Below are positions 31,468-39,550 of a stretch of DNA of 42,728 nucleotides, piece after piece (position 1 is the first letter of the stretch; each line of letters opens with the position of its first letter). Location: the NCBI GenBank assembly GCA_022844565.1, contig JALHLK010000042.1, forward strand, positions 1 to 42,728. The letters run 5' to 3'. The notes under the pieces are model-generated. The model worked only from the letters and a program-made list of their open reading frames with translations, was not told where the DNA came from and did no database searches. The translations under genes were made by a program, and so were the position numbers. Source of the DNA: Saprospiraceae bacterium (GTDB lineage Bacteria > Bacteroidota > Bacteroidia > Chitinophagales > Saprospiraceae).

Positions 31468-31728
31468 ATGGGCATAGAACAATTTTTATTAGAAAGAGCG
31501 ACCAAGAAAGGAATTGACTTGGGAATTGAAAAAGGTATCGAAAAAGGAATTGACTTGGGAATTGAAAAAGGTATCGAAAAAGGTATCGACCTAGGTGTTC
31601 AAAAAAATAAAATTGAAACGGTTATTGCTGCAAGAGAGGATGGGATGGAAATACCTCGTATTGCAAGAATAGCCAAAATATCAGAAGATAAGGTCATGCA
31701 GATTTTAAAGGAGCATAATATTGCATAA
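31468..31728 (+). CDS. Small protein with GIEK/GIDL repeats (C-terminal part of Rpn-like family)
   Basis: 86 residues. After MGIEQFLLERATKKG there are tetrapeptide units GIDL-GIEK-GIEK, encoded by a 36-bp direct repeat (31507 and 31543 onward) present twice plus a partial third copy. The C-terminal part (TVIAAREDGMEIPRIARIAK, then ISEDKVMQIL) is a helix-turn-helix-like tail. Such repeats and tails end Rpn/PD-(D/E)XK-type proteins in this phylum, but here there is no nuclease domain upstream, so it is either a stand-alone small gene or a remnant. The repeat is likely to vary in copy number. Confidence 0.6.
   Translation: MGIEQFLLERATKKGIDLGIEKGIEKGIDLGIEKGIEKGIDLGVQKNKIETVIAAREDGMEIPRIARIAKISEDKVMQILKEHNIA
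31507..31602 (+). repeat. 36-bp in-frame tandem repeat
   Basis: AAAGGAATTGACTTGGGAAT begins at 31507 and again at 31543, giving a 36-bp period; within each unit the 12-bp GGTATCGAAAAA-like subunits repeat as well. A third unit starts as GGTATCGACCTAGG and diverges. Length change by multiples of 12 would keep the frame. Confidence 0.85.
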
Positions 31729-31841
31729 AAAATTGGAGTGCATTTAAGATGGATTTTGATTTACCAAATTAAAACTTAGTATTAGGAAAAACCCTTTAGA
31801 AAAAGATAAAATATTTCTAATTCATGATGATAATTTTCCCA

Positions 31842-32630
31842 TCAATCCAAAAAAATCTCCCCCACTAAATACAACCTCCCTTGACCACTAATCTCCACTC
31901 TATCACCCAAAATTTTACATTGTAAATGTCCTTTCCTTTTAGAAAGTTGTATAGCAGAGAACTCAGATTTGTTGAGTATTTGAGACCAATAAGGTGTGAG
32001 GGTAGTATGTGCAGAACCAGTCACAGGATCTTCGTCTACACCAGTCTGAGGACCAAAAAATCTTGATACAAAATCTACATGATTACCTCTAGCTGTGACG
32101 ATGACACCACGACAATCTAATTGAGCAATTTTCTGCAACACAGGCACCATATTTTGAATTTCTTCTTCTTTTTCAAACACAAAGAAGTAATCTGTTCGAC
32201 CTTTATGAGCCGAGGTCGGGGTATAATTAAAACATTGTAACATCTCATCAGTAACCTCAACAGGCTCGTATGTATCTGCTGGAAAATTGAGGGTAAGAAT
32301 TTTATCCTTTTTAGTGACGGTCAGTGCACCACTTCTCGGAGAGTGAAAATGAATGGTGTCGCCTTGATGATTTTCGCAGAAAAATAAAACATATGCCGAG
32401 GCTAAAGTAGCATGCCCACAAAGGTCTACTTCGACCGTTGGGGTAAACCATCGCAACTCATATTGATCTCCCTTTTGGACATAAAAAGCAGTCTCTGCAA
32501 GGTTGTTTTCCATGGCAATATTTTGGAGGATGGTATCATCTAGCCAATGGTCCAATGGGCAAATGGCAGCAGGATTGCCAGAAAATATTTTATCTGTGAA
32601 GGCGTCGACTTGGTATATTTTTAGTTGCAT
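31842..32630 (-). CDS. PhzF-family isomerase/epimerase
   Basis: 262 residues, the usual length. It begins LKIYQVDAFTDKIFSGNPAA, with the catalytic Glu46 in NNLAETAF, and GHATLASAYVLF for the first half. In the second half FFGPQTGVDEDPVTGSAHTT and WSQILNK are the standard diaminopimelate-epimerase-fold block with the GVDEDPVTGSAH motif. PhzF proteins perform proton shifts on small carboxylates; only one branch makes phenazines. With no phenazine genes nearby, no specific substrate is inferred. It appears to be a single-gene unit. Confidence 0.92.
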   Translation of the reverse strand: MQLKIYQVDAFTDKIFSGNPAAICPLDHWLDDTILQNIAMENNLAETAFYVQKGDQYELRWFTPTVEVDLCGHATLASAYVLFFCENHQGDTIHFHSPRSGALTVTKKDKILTLNFPADTYEPVEVTDEMLQCFNYTPTSAHKGRTDYFFVFEKEEEIQNMVPVLQKIAQLDCRGVIVTARGNHVDFVSRFFGPQTGVDEDPVTGSAHTTLTPYWSQILNKSEFSAIQLSKRKGHLQCKILGDRVEISGQGRLYLVGEIFLD

Positions 32631-32708
32631 TGAAAAAGTAGTTAGTGAAAAAGTACAAAAATATCTTTTATTCTTGAGATGAATAAAATTTTGATGAAAA
32701 TAGACTTA

Positions 32709-34364
32709 TTATTTTAAAAGGGCTGGGAGAATTTTTTCATGAAATATGGCCTCAGGCTGCTGGGTCTTGCCATTTCTAAAATTGCCCGACATGATTACAA
32801 CCACAGTTTTTAAAGTAGGGATAATAAAAATATATTGACCTCCAGCTCCTCTTGCTTCTATTGACGCGATTTTTTTTTCATCCAATTCATATGATTTATG
32901 CCACCAAAAATACCCATAACCATTTTTATCCTTGGTGTTTTCAAGTGTCCGATAGTTTTTAAATGAGAGGTTAATCCATTCTTTCGAGATAACCTGTTTA
33001 CCCTTCCATGCTCCGTTATTGAGATATAATTCACCAAATTTCATCATATCTCTAGGTGTTAAATACATGCCCCCTCCAAAATAAGGACGTTCTGTTAAAT
33101 CTGTTTGAAGAATATAGTTTGTAATATTTAGTTTTTCAAATAGGTTTTGATCTATGAATAGTTCTAAGGGCTTTTTCACTATTGAACCCATGGCCACACC
33201 CAGTAAATGAGGGTTTGCACTTCCATAGTTTGCACGTGTATTTGGTTTGTAAATCATCGGAGCTTCAAGAATGGTCTTTGTCCAATCTTCGGTCTGTTGG
33301 TACATGTCTTCTGAGGCTAAAGATGTTCTTTCAATACCAAAGTCGATAGCGTCTATGCCAGAACTCATTGTCAAAAGACTTTTGATATCAATTTTAGATT
33401 TTAGACTGTCTTTGAAGGTTTCATATTTTAATGGCAAGAGATCAAAAATAGACTGATCTACACTTGTAAACAAAGATTTATCCTTTGCAATACCAACTAT
33501 AGCAGAGCTGATACTTTTCGAAGCTGAACGGGTATCGTGAGGAATGTTGGGATTGTAACCGTCAAAATAATTTTCATAGATCAGTTTTCCATTTTTTGAT
33601 ATTAATACCGCGTGAGTATTTGGAAAAGTATCATTTACAATATCGAGTTCCATTTCTCTAAGTTGGAGTATTGTACTCTTGAGGTCAGAAGCAAAACCCC
33701 CAAATTGCCAATCGCTTTTTGATCGAGTCAAATCGATATCTGCTATCAAATGATTTCCAAAATATAACCCTAAGTGAATTTTATCAAAAAGTAACTTTCC
33801 TTTGAAATGTATTCCTGTTTTTCCATCTGTAAATGTAATTTCATTATTTTCTTTTTTAAAGTTATGGCACCATGTACCAGTAAATCGATTGTCACTAAGA
33901 AATGGGTAAGCACCAAAACTACTATCAGCATTGGTTTCAACATTTAGGAACAACTTTTGAGATTTGAGTTCATCTATGAAAAAGATATTCCATGTGCCTA
34001 GATAATTGTTTTTATTTACCTTTTGCAGGTTCAAGTGATATAGTAGCATTCCTGATCTTATGAAACCGGAGATTTCTTTTTTGTTTTTTGACAAAAGGCC
34101 TCTGAAATATTCCTTTTCTGTAAACGGTATAAATATTTGATTATGCTCATCAAGTTTAAAAGGAAATTTTGCTTTAAAATCATCGTTTGATATTTGAAAC
34201 ACAGTATTTTCTAGACCTAAGTTTTCTATTTCTACTCTGAAGTTAAATGTTTTTGAACTTCGTAATTCGCCTTCCCAGTTTCCATTATACGATGTAATGT
34301 CTTGGGATTTCAAATAAAGTGGAAGGAATAAATAAACAATTAGAACTAAAATATTGATTTTCAT
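32709..34364 (-). CDS. Exported serine hydrolase, class C beta-lactamase-like
   Basis: 551 residues with a signal peptide (about 1-19, YLFLPLYLKSQ). Residues about 25-220 form a beta-sandwich domain with no known name (NGNWEGELRSSKTFNFRVEI ... GTWCHNFKK). The C-terminal half is a beta-lactamase/transpeptidase-like serine hydrolase: the nucleophile S280 in SASK (280-283), the Tyr motif in NYGSANPHLLG, and a C-terminal GAGGQYIF in place of the KTG strand. It is not necessarily a lactamase; many act on peptides or esters. It sits alone, with 85 bases upstream of PhzF. Confidence 0.87.
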   Translation of the reverse strand: MKINILVLIVYLFLPLYLKSQDITSYNGNWEGELRSSKTFNFRVEIENLGLENTVFQISNDDFKAKFPFKLDEHNQIFIPFTEKEYFRGLLSKNKKEISGFIRSGMLLYHLNLQKVNKNNYLGTWNIFFIDELKSQKLFLNVETNADSSFGAYPFLSDNRFTGTWCHNFKKENNEITFTDGKTGIHFKGKLLFDKIHLGLYFGNHLIADIDLTRSKSDWQFGGFASDLKSTILQLREMELDIVNDTFPNTHAVLISKNGKLIYENYFDGYNPNIPHDTRSASKSISSAIVGIAKDKSLFTSVDQSIFDLLPLKYETFKDSLKSKIDIKSLLTMSSGIDAIDFGIERTSLASEDMYQQTEDWTKTILEAPMIYKPNTRANYGSANPHLLGVAMGSIVKKPLELFIDQNLFEKLNITNYILQTDLTERPYFGGGMYLTPRDMMKFGELYLNNGAWKGKQVISKEWINLSFKNYRTLENTKDKNGYGYFWWHKSYELDEKKIASIEARGAGGQYIFIIPTLKTVVVIMSGNFRNGKTQQPEAIFHEKILPALLK

Positions 34365-34476
34365 CTATTATTATGAATTGTTAATAAAGCAGTAAGTTGA
34401 GGCAATTCACATTAAACGTATACTTTGTATAGTCGGTTACCAAAAGTGACACCTTTACTACTATTTTATGTAAAAG

Positions 34477-34968
34477 TTATAGAAAAAAGAAAGCAAAAAA
34501 TAATGTGTGTAGAAGCACCTTTTGTTTTTTAATTAAGCTGAAAACTATATTGATCAAGAATAAAATTTGCATTACTACAAGCACAAAAATAGATAAATTG
34601 ATGGCCTCTTCTATGTTGTTGATAGTTTTCCTTTTAATCTCATAAACCTGTTCTATATATCTCTTTTTTGGTAAGGTATTTAAATAATAATTCCCGAAAA
34701 TGAATACAAATATCGATAAAAAGGTTCCTATAAAATGAGACCATGTGATCCACGGAATCATGGTTTTGTGCCTAAGTAACCAATAAATGAATCCGATAAA
34801 ACCTGTAAATATGGATACTAATAAAATGATGTGACTTAAAGCTATCACATAATACGTATCATGGAGCTGTATATCAATATCTCCATCAATGTTAATAATT
34901 GAAAACAGCAAAAGAATGGCAGATAAAAGCAAAAATGATAAATGTGGAGAGAGGATTGATAGCTTCAT
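34477..34968 (-). CDS. Small membrane protein resembling the C-terminal third of COX subunit I
   Basis: 163 residues with four membrane segments. The second starts IQLHDTYYVIALSHIILLVS, matching the LHDTYYVVAHFHYVLSMG helix X of heme-copper oxidase subunit I; the third, WSHFIGTFLSIFVFIFGNYY followed by LNTLPKKRYIEQ, fits helix XI and the FLGL-MPRRY loop. The low-spin-heme His is kept (SH), but the neighbouring heme a3 His is Leu and helices I to VIII with the copper ligands are absent. It therefore cannot be an oxidase. Short proteins of this type recur in Bacteroidota. Function is unknown. Confidence 0.55.
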   Translation of the reverse strand: MKLSILSPHLSFLLLSAILLLFSIINIDGDIDIQLHDTYYVIALSHIILLVSIFTGFIGFIYWLLRHKTMIPWITWSHFIGTFLSIFVFIFGNYYLNTLPKKRYIEQVYEIKRKTINNIEEAINLSIFVLVVMQILFLINIVFSLIKKQKVLLHTLFFAFFFL

Positions 34969-35040
34969 AGCTTTTTTTCCTAATTTTACTTATAATACAA
35001 TTGGATAACCGCTTTGTCTGTTCGCATAATTTTTGATTAC

Positions 35041-35421
35041 TTATTTATTATCAAATCTCTTCACTCCATTTCTATATAAATCCAAAGCAGCTTTCAAAAT
35101 TTCATGGATTGATTCAATTGGCAAATCTTGATTAGGATCAATCCGCAATATCTTCATTTTAGATCTATTTCCTTTTTCTAAAAGGTGATGATTTAGATAT
35201 TTTCCTTCTACCATTAAGATGTAAGGCTCATCTGTTTTCTTCTCCGTCCAAAGATAGCAAAACACCTTATTTTGATAGCAGAAACAAGGCATGCCATATT
35301 TTATTGTTTCATAAATTTGTGAATCTTGTTTACAAATGAAAGTTCTTAGTGCTAATAAAACGCCTCTTGTAGGTTCTTGTTTTTCTAAATAAAAATTGTC
35401 TTTGTGATCATAATCTACCAT
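35041..35421 (-). CDS. DUF1801-family (YdhG-like) protein
   Basis: 126 residues of the DUF1801 fold: TRGVLLALRTFICKQDSQIY, then ETIKYGMPCFCYQNKVFCYL, where the KYGMPCF block is diagnostic, and PYILMVEGKYLNHHLL. These small proteins resemble iron-chaperone frataxin-like folds, but the actual role is not established. The gene starts eight bases after the GyrI-like gene, so the two are an operon. Both families are frequently encoded together in Bacteroidota and Firmicutes. Confidence 0.85.
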   Translation of the reverse strand: MVDYDHKDNFYLEKQEPTRGVLLALRTFICKQDSQIYETIKYGMPCFCYQNKVFCYLWTEKKTDEPYILMVEGKYLNHHLLEKGNRSKMKILRIDPNQDLPIESIHEILKAALDLYRNGVKRFDNK

Positions 35422-35429
35422 TGTATGGG

Positions 35430-35888
35430 TTAATTTATGGCAATAAATATTTCAACTTCTGCTTCTGACGGATTTTGAGATTTTTCTCCATACACTTCAA
35501 AATCAGCGGTATATTTTCTGTTTAAATCTTTATTCCAAATCTCAACCCATTTAGAGTAAACGATACCTTTTGTCAAATCACCTTTGGCATTAAATCTTAT
35601 ATACTCCCCTCCTTCAAACGTTTTTCCAAGCATTCCATCTGGAATATTGTTTAAGCTATCAACCTTGCAGCCAAGTATTGTTGTATAAGGTTTTGTAAAG
35701 TCACTTTCATATTCTGTGTAAATAGAGTAAATGGTGTTATCTATCTTATTTGGAATTGAAGCCATAACATTTTCACCCATAAACTTACCCCAAAGATTTC
35801 CAATATCTGTTGCAGCTTGGTTATTTTCATTAGTGGTTCTAATGGCAATACCAATTATTTTGAAGGGTTCTATTATTTTATTCTCCAT
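35430..35888 (-). CDS. GyrI-like effector-binding domain protein
   Basis: 152 residues, a stand-alone AraC effector-binding (SHS2/GyrI, Cass2-like) domain: KIIGIAIRTTNENNQAATDI, then GNLWGKFMGENVMASIP, and the second half GEYIRFNAKGDLTKGIVYSK with YTADFEVYGEK and EIFIAIN. The fold binds small hydrophobic cations or ligands in related regulators and hydrolases. No DNA-binding part is fused. The downstream DUF1801 gene begins eight bases later. A role as a binding or resistance protein is only family-based inference. Confidence 0.87.
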   Translation of the reverse strand: MENKIIEPFKIIGIAIRTTNENNQAATDIGNLWGKFMGENVMASIPNKIDNTIYSIYTEYESDFTKPYTTILGCKVDSLNNIPDGMLGKTFEGGEYIRFNAKGDLTKGIVYSKWVEIWNKDLNRKYTADFEVYGEKSQNPSEAEVEIFIAIN

Positions 35889-35957
35889 GAATTATTGAAT
35901 TACTTTTTTAATTTTACTATTAATTTATGCCGATATAAATAGTAGTTTTTAATGTTT

Positions 35958-36287
35958 TTACACTAAGTCTTTAACATATTCCGAAACCGAGATTTTAAGC
36001 ATTTCTATCAATTCTTCATCCATATACTTATAATCGTCGGGTATGTCTAAGATGACGATCTCTTTTTTATTTAATTCTTTTTGAAACCTATCCATCATTC
36101 GATCCTTATGCTTCTTTTCCATCACAAAAATTAAATCTGCCCATCCGATTAATGCCGAGCTAATTCTAACTACTGCTGATGGTTCGGTACCCGCAGATTT
36201 AAAATGATGATGCTGATTTTTTTAAAAAATGGTTTCAGCTGTTTTACTTCTCCATTTATTTCTACTACATATAAATAGTATGTTCAT
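35958..36287 (-). pseudogene. Low-molecular-weight tyrosine phosphatase-like gene with one in-frame stop
   Basis: Starting at ATG 36287 the frame gives MNILFICSRNKWRSKTAETI then F, where CSRNKWRS is the CX5R(S/T) P loop. Codon 22 is TAA (36222-36224). The same frame then continues for 87 codons to TAA at 35958: KNQHHHFKSAGTEPSAVVR, SALIGWADLIFVMEKKHKDR and ILDIPDDYKYMDEELIEML, where the family DIPDDY block is intact. Without the stop it would be a normal ~109-residue protein. A single nonsense change has thus disabled it, or the stop is a sequencing error. It was missed by standard ORF calling because the stop splits it. Confidence 0.8.
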
Positions 36288-36318
36288 TGTTTTAGAATTG
36301 ATAAGATATTAACCTAAA

Positions 36319-36362
36319 AAAAAGCGACTTATCTACTGGAATAAATAAATTAGTCGCTTTTT
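36319..36362 (-). terminator. Terminator of the aromatic operon
   Basis: AAAAAGCGACT (36319-36329) pairs with AGTCGCTTTTT (36352-36362), an 11-bp stem with a 22-base loop. On the minus strand a U-rich tract follows (complement of the A run 36316-36323). It is about 40 bases past the DAHP synthase stop codon, so it closes the four-gene operon. Confidence 0.82.
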
Positions 36363-36403
36363 AACATCATATCACCATGAAATCATGAATACTATCTTCT
36401 TTC

Positions 36404-37495
36404 TTACGAATTAAGTATGTCCTCTTGCTGACTGATACTTTCGTCATGCACAGCTTTGATGATCTTGGTGATGAAGTCTTCACTTAGTTTGTTCGTTCCC
36501 GCTTTTTGAGTGAACTTTTCTAATACTTCTTTCCATCGATCAGTTTGTAAAATGGTAAGGTTATTTTCTTTTTTGTATTGACCGATTTCTCTAGCTACAT
36601 TCATTCTAGAGGCAAGGACATGGACCAACTCTTCATCAATAATGTCGATATCTTTTCTCAATTGATCTAGTTTAGTCTTCATCTCTCCTCTCACTATAGC
36701 TTCTCTTACTACGAGGCCATTTATCAGGTCAGCCAATACTTCAGGAGTGATTTGTTGCTTAGCATCGCTCCATGCTTCGTCAGGAGTGATGTGTGATTCG
36801 ATCATCAAACCATCAAAATTGAGGTCCATTGCTTTTTGAGCCACAGAAGAAAGTAGATCTCTTCTACCACAAATGTGCGAAGGGTCATTGATCAATGGGT
36901 AATGCGATAGCTCCGTTTTGAAGTCGATAGCCATCTGCCACTGTGGTCTATTTCTAAATACCTTCTCACTAGCATTGCTAAAACCTCGGTGAATACCACC
37001 CAATCTCGTGATTCCTACTTTTTCGAATCGCTCAATGGCACCAAGCCAAAGTGCAAGATCCGGATTGATAGGGTTTTTGACCAATACTGGGATGTCTACG
37101 CCTCTCAACGCATCTGCTATTTCTTGTACTGAAAAGGGATTGACCGTAGTACGAGCACCTACCCAGAGTACATCTACCCCAAACTCTAAGGCGAGCTGCA
37201 CATGTGAAGCTTTGGCAACTTCTACCGTAATAGGCAGGCCTGTCAGTTCTCGGGCTTTTTGCATCCAAGGCAATCCTTTAGCACCGATACCTTCAAACAT
37301 ACCTGGCCGCGTACGAGGTTTCCATATACCACCTCTTAGCATATCTACCTTTCCAGTAGCTTTAAGCCTTTGAGCAGTTTGAATCATTTGGTCCTCTGTC
37401 TCTACGCTACAAGGTCCAGCAATCAATACGGGCCTTCCGTCTTTGTTGAGCCAATTCATTCGGTTTTCTGTTTGTGTTTTAATTGTTGTATCCAT
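36404..37495 (-). CDS. Bifunctional DAHP synthase / chorismate mutase
   Basis: 363 residues. The first ~265 residues are a type I-beta DAHP synthase: VLIAGPCSVETEDQM, MLRGGIWKPRTRPGMFEGIG, VDVLWVGARTTVNPF, VLVKNPINPD, and the metal-binding NDPSHICGRRDLL and GLMIESHI. The C-terminal ~90 residues (KLDQLRKDIDIIDEELVHVL ... VAREIGQYKKENNLTI ... DRWKEVLEKF) are an AroQ-type chorismate mutase. It makes the first shikimate-pathway intermediate and converts chorismate to prephenate. It is the last gene of the operon, 46 bases after tyrA. A fused mutase may act as a feedback sensor, as in related enzymes. Confidence 0.95.
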   Translation of the reverse strand: MDTTIKTQTENRMNWLNKDGRPVLIAGPCSVETEDQMIQTAQRLKATGKVDMLRGGIWKPRTRPGMFEGIGAKGLPWMQKARELTGLPITVEVAKASHVQLALEFGVDVLWVGARTTVNPFSVQEIADALRGVDIPVLVKNPINPDLALWLGAIERFEKVGITRLGGIHRGFSNASEKVFRNRPQWQMAIDFKTELSHYPLINDPSHICGRRDLLSSVAQKAMDLNFDGLMIESHITPDEAWSDAKQQITPEVLADLINGLVVREAIVRGEMKTKLDQLRKDIDIIDEELVHVLASRMNVAREIGQYKKENNLTILQTDRWKEVLEKFTQKAGTNKLSEDFITKIIKAVHDESISQQEDILNS

Positions 37496-37541
37496 GATTA
37501 TAAATGTGTTTCTAGTTTTAAAATTTTAAATTTGTATTGTA

Positions 37542-38381
37542 TTATGGTAAAACTTTTTTGATTTCATTGGCTTTGATCATCATTGATTCTGCAGCATTTT
37601 TATCGCCACTTTCGATTGCTTCTTTAAATCGCTGTAGCCAAAGGATGTATTCGTCTAGGGCTCGTGAAAGGTGCTTATTGTTTTTATCAAAAATAGCAGA
37701 CCATGTTTTCGGATTACTTTTGGCAAGCCTTACCGTTGAGGCAAAACCTGTACTAGCTAAATTTAGGATTTGTTTTTCGTCTTTTTCGATTTCTAAGACG
37801 GTCATTCCCAACATAAATGAAGACACATGCGATAAGTGAGAGACATAGGCTAAGTGTTTGTCGTGCTCGGATGCACTCATAAATATGCTTTCTAAACCTA
37901 AGCTTTCAAAGATTACAAGAGCCGTCTGCAGGGCATCATTGTCTGTTTTTTCGCTTTCGCAAATAAGATTTTTCTTTCCCATAAAAAGTCCTCGAAGTGC
38001 CGCTGTTGGTCCTGAAAACTCTGTACCAGCTAAAGGATGTGCTGCAATAAATCTTCCTCTATTCGGATGGGTCTCGACACTACTGCAGATCAATTCTTTA
38101 GTAGAGCCTAGGTCGATGACGAGTTGATTGTTTTGGATTTTGTCTAAAATCTGTGGTATCAAATACTCCAAGATATCGACGGGAACGGCCAAAATGATTA
38201 CGTCACTGATTTCAATGGCATCTTCGAGCGTTATAATATTAGCGACTAGGCCTAACTCTATGGCTTGTTGACGATGGAACTCGTGATTTTCTACTCCATA
38301 CACAGTCACACCTATCTGGCTTTTGAGGTCTCTTGCAAATGAACCTCCTATCAATCCCAAGCCGACTATAGAAATTTTCAT
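37542..38381 (-). CDS. tyrA: Prephenate dehydrogenase
   Basis: 279 residues. The NAD(P)-binding fold opens MKISIVGLGLIGGSFARDLK (GLGLIGGS, residues 7-14). VIILAVPVDILEYLIPQIL, VIDLGSTKELICSSVE, RFIAAHPLAGTEFSGPTAAL and SEHDKHLAYVSHLSHVSSFM are the typical TyrA blocks, with the catalytic His and the HPLAGTE region intact. It oxidatively decarboxylates prephenate to hydroxyphenylpyruvate on the tyrosine branch. The start overlaps the stop of the aminotransferase gene by four bases (ATGA), so translation is coupled. Length is normal for the single-domain enzyme without an ACT domain. Confidence 0.93.
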   Translation of the reverse strand: MKISIVGLGLIGGSFARDLKSQIGVTVYGVENHEFHRQQAIELGLVANIITLEDAIEISDVIILAVPVDILEYLIPQILDKIQNNQLVIDLGSTKELICSSVETHPNRGRFIAAHPLAGTEFSGPTAALRGLFMGKKNLICESEKTDNDALQTALVIFESLGLESIFMSASEHDKHLAYVSHLSHVSSFMLGMTVLEIEKDEKQILNLASTGFASTVRLAKSNPKTWSAIFDKNNKHLSRALDEYILWLQRFKEAIESGDKNAAESMMIKANEIKKVLP

Positions 38382-39550
38382 ATCGATACTTTATTTAATG
38401 CTTTTACACGTTGAAGCGCATTATTTAATTGCTCCACATCGCTACACAATGAAATCCGCAAATACCGCATGCCCACATCGCCGAAGATATGTCCGGGTGT
38501 GATAAATACCTTACTTTCATACAGTATTTCATCAGCCAAAGTCTCTGCGTCTTTGATATCAGTGGGAATGGAGGCCCAAACAAACATTCCGGCACCATCC
38601 AAAAGCGGTGTGCAGCCTATGTTTTCCATAATCGTGATGGCTACTTTTTTCCGCTCTGCATAGATCCCATTCAAGTAATCAAACCAAGATTGATCTTGAC
38701 CCAATGCTTCGATAGCGGCAATTTGTATGGGCATAAACATACCCGAATCCATATTGCTTTTAAACTTCAAAATGGTATCGATGTAATATTTGTCGCCTGC
38801 TACAGCACCTACTCGCCACCCTGCCATGTTATAATTTTTGCTCAAGGAGGTTAACTCAAGCGCACAAAATTTTGCACCTTCCACCTGCATGATGGATATT
38901 GGGCTATCATTGAGTATAAAAGTATAAGGATTGTCGTGACATATCAGGATGTTGTGACGCTGACCAAAAGCAATTAATTCTTTAAAAAATTCTATCGTAG
39001 CATTGCCTCCTGTGGGCATATTTGGATAATTGACCCACATCAGTTTGACTTTAGACAAATCCAATTGCTCCAATTTATCAAGATCGGGCAACCAATTTAA
39101 GTGGCTTTCTAAGTCAAAATATACTACTTCGGCACCAGCCAATTTTGCAGTCATGGCATAGGCCGGATATCCTGGGTTAGGCACCAATACTTGATCTCCC
39201 GGATTTAAAAAACTCATAGAGATATGCATTACCCCTTCTTTAGACCCTATCAAAGGCAAGAGTTCCGTCTTAGGGTCGAGATTCACATCAAAATGGTTTT
39301 TATACCAAGCTGCGAAGGCTTCATTAAGTTCGGGAAGGCCTTTGTACGATTGATAAGCGTGTACATCAGGTCTGGTGGCATATTCTTTGAGTTTTTCAGT
39401 GACGCTTGTTGGAGGGGGTAGGTCAGGACTACCGATGCCAAGGTTGATCACTTTTATATCATTTGTTTCATTCATGGTCCGTATTTCTGCCAGTTTCTTG
39501 GCAAAATAGTACGTCTCCGCCACTTGTAATCGATCTGACTCTCTGATCAT
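38378..39550 (-). CDS. PLP-dependent class I/II aminotransferase (aromatic)
   Basis: 390 residues, fold type I. The N-terminal NLGIGSPDLPPPTSVTEKL, PNPGYPAYAMTAKLAGAEVV, LMWVNYPNMPTGGNATIEFF and the PLP Lys in LTSLSKNYNMAGWRVGAVAG are all present. In this position, between prephenate dehydratase and dehydrogenase, it most likely transaminates phenylpyruvate and hydroxyphenylpyruvate as the last step of Phe and Tyr synthesis (inference from context; the family also includes aspartate and methionine enzymes). It overlaps its upstream neighbour by four bases and its downstream neighbour by four. Confidence 0.9.
   Translation of the reverse strand: MIRESDRLQVAETYYFAKKLAEIRTMNETNDIKVINLGIGSPDLPPPTSVTEKLKEYATRPDVHAYQSYKGLPELNEAFAAWYKNHFDVNLDPKTELLPLIGSKEGVMHISMSFLNPGDQVLVPNPGYPAYAMTAKLAGAEVVYFDLESHLNWLPDLDKLEQLDLSKVKLMWVNYPNMPTGGNATIEFFKELIAFGQRHNILICHDNPYTFILNDSPISIMQVEGAKFCALELTSLSKNYNMAGWRVGAVAGDKYYIDTILKFKSNMDSGMFMPIQIAAIEALGQDQSWFDYLNGIYAERKKVAITIMENIGCTPLLDGAGMFVWASIPTDIKDAETLADEILYESKVFITPGHIFGDVGMRYLRISLCSDVEQLNNALQRVKALNKVSI

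Noticed and set aside
31842-32630. Phenazine biosynthesis locus
   Set aside because: Only a PhzF-family protein is present; no other phenazine genes are nearby and most PhzF homologs are unrelated to phenazines.
36319-36362. Hairpin as a terminator for the tyrosine phosphatase-like remnant on the minus strand
   Set aside because: It lies upstream of that gene's start, so it belongs to the DAHP synthase transcript.
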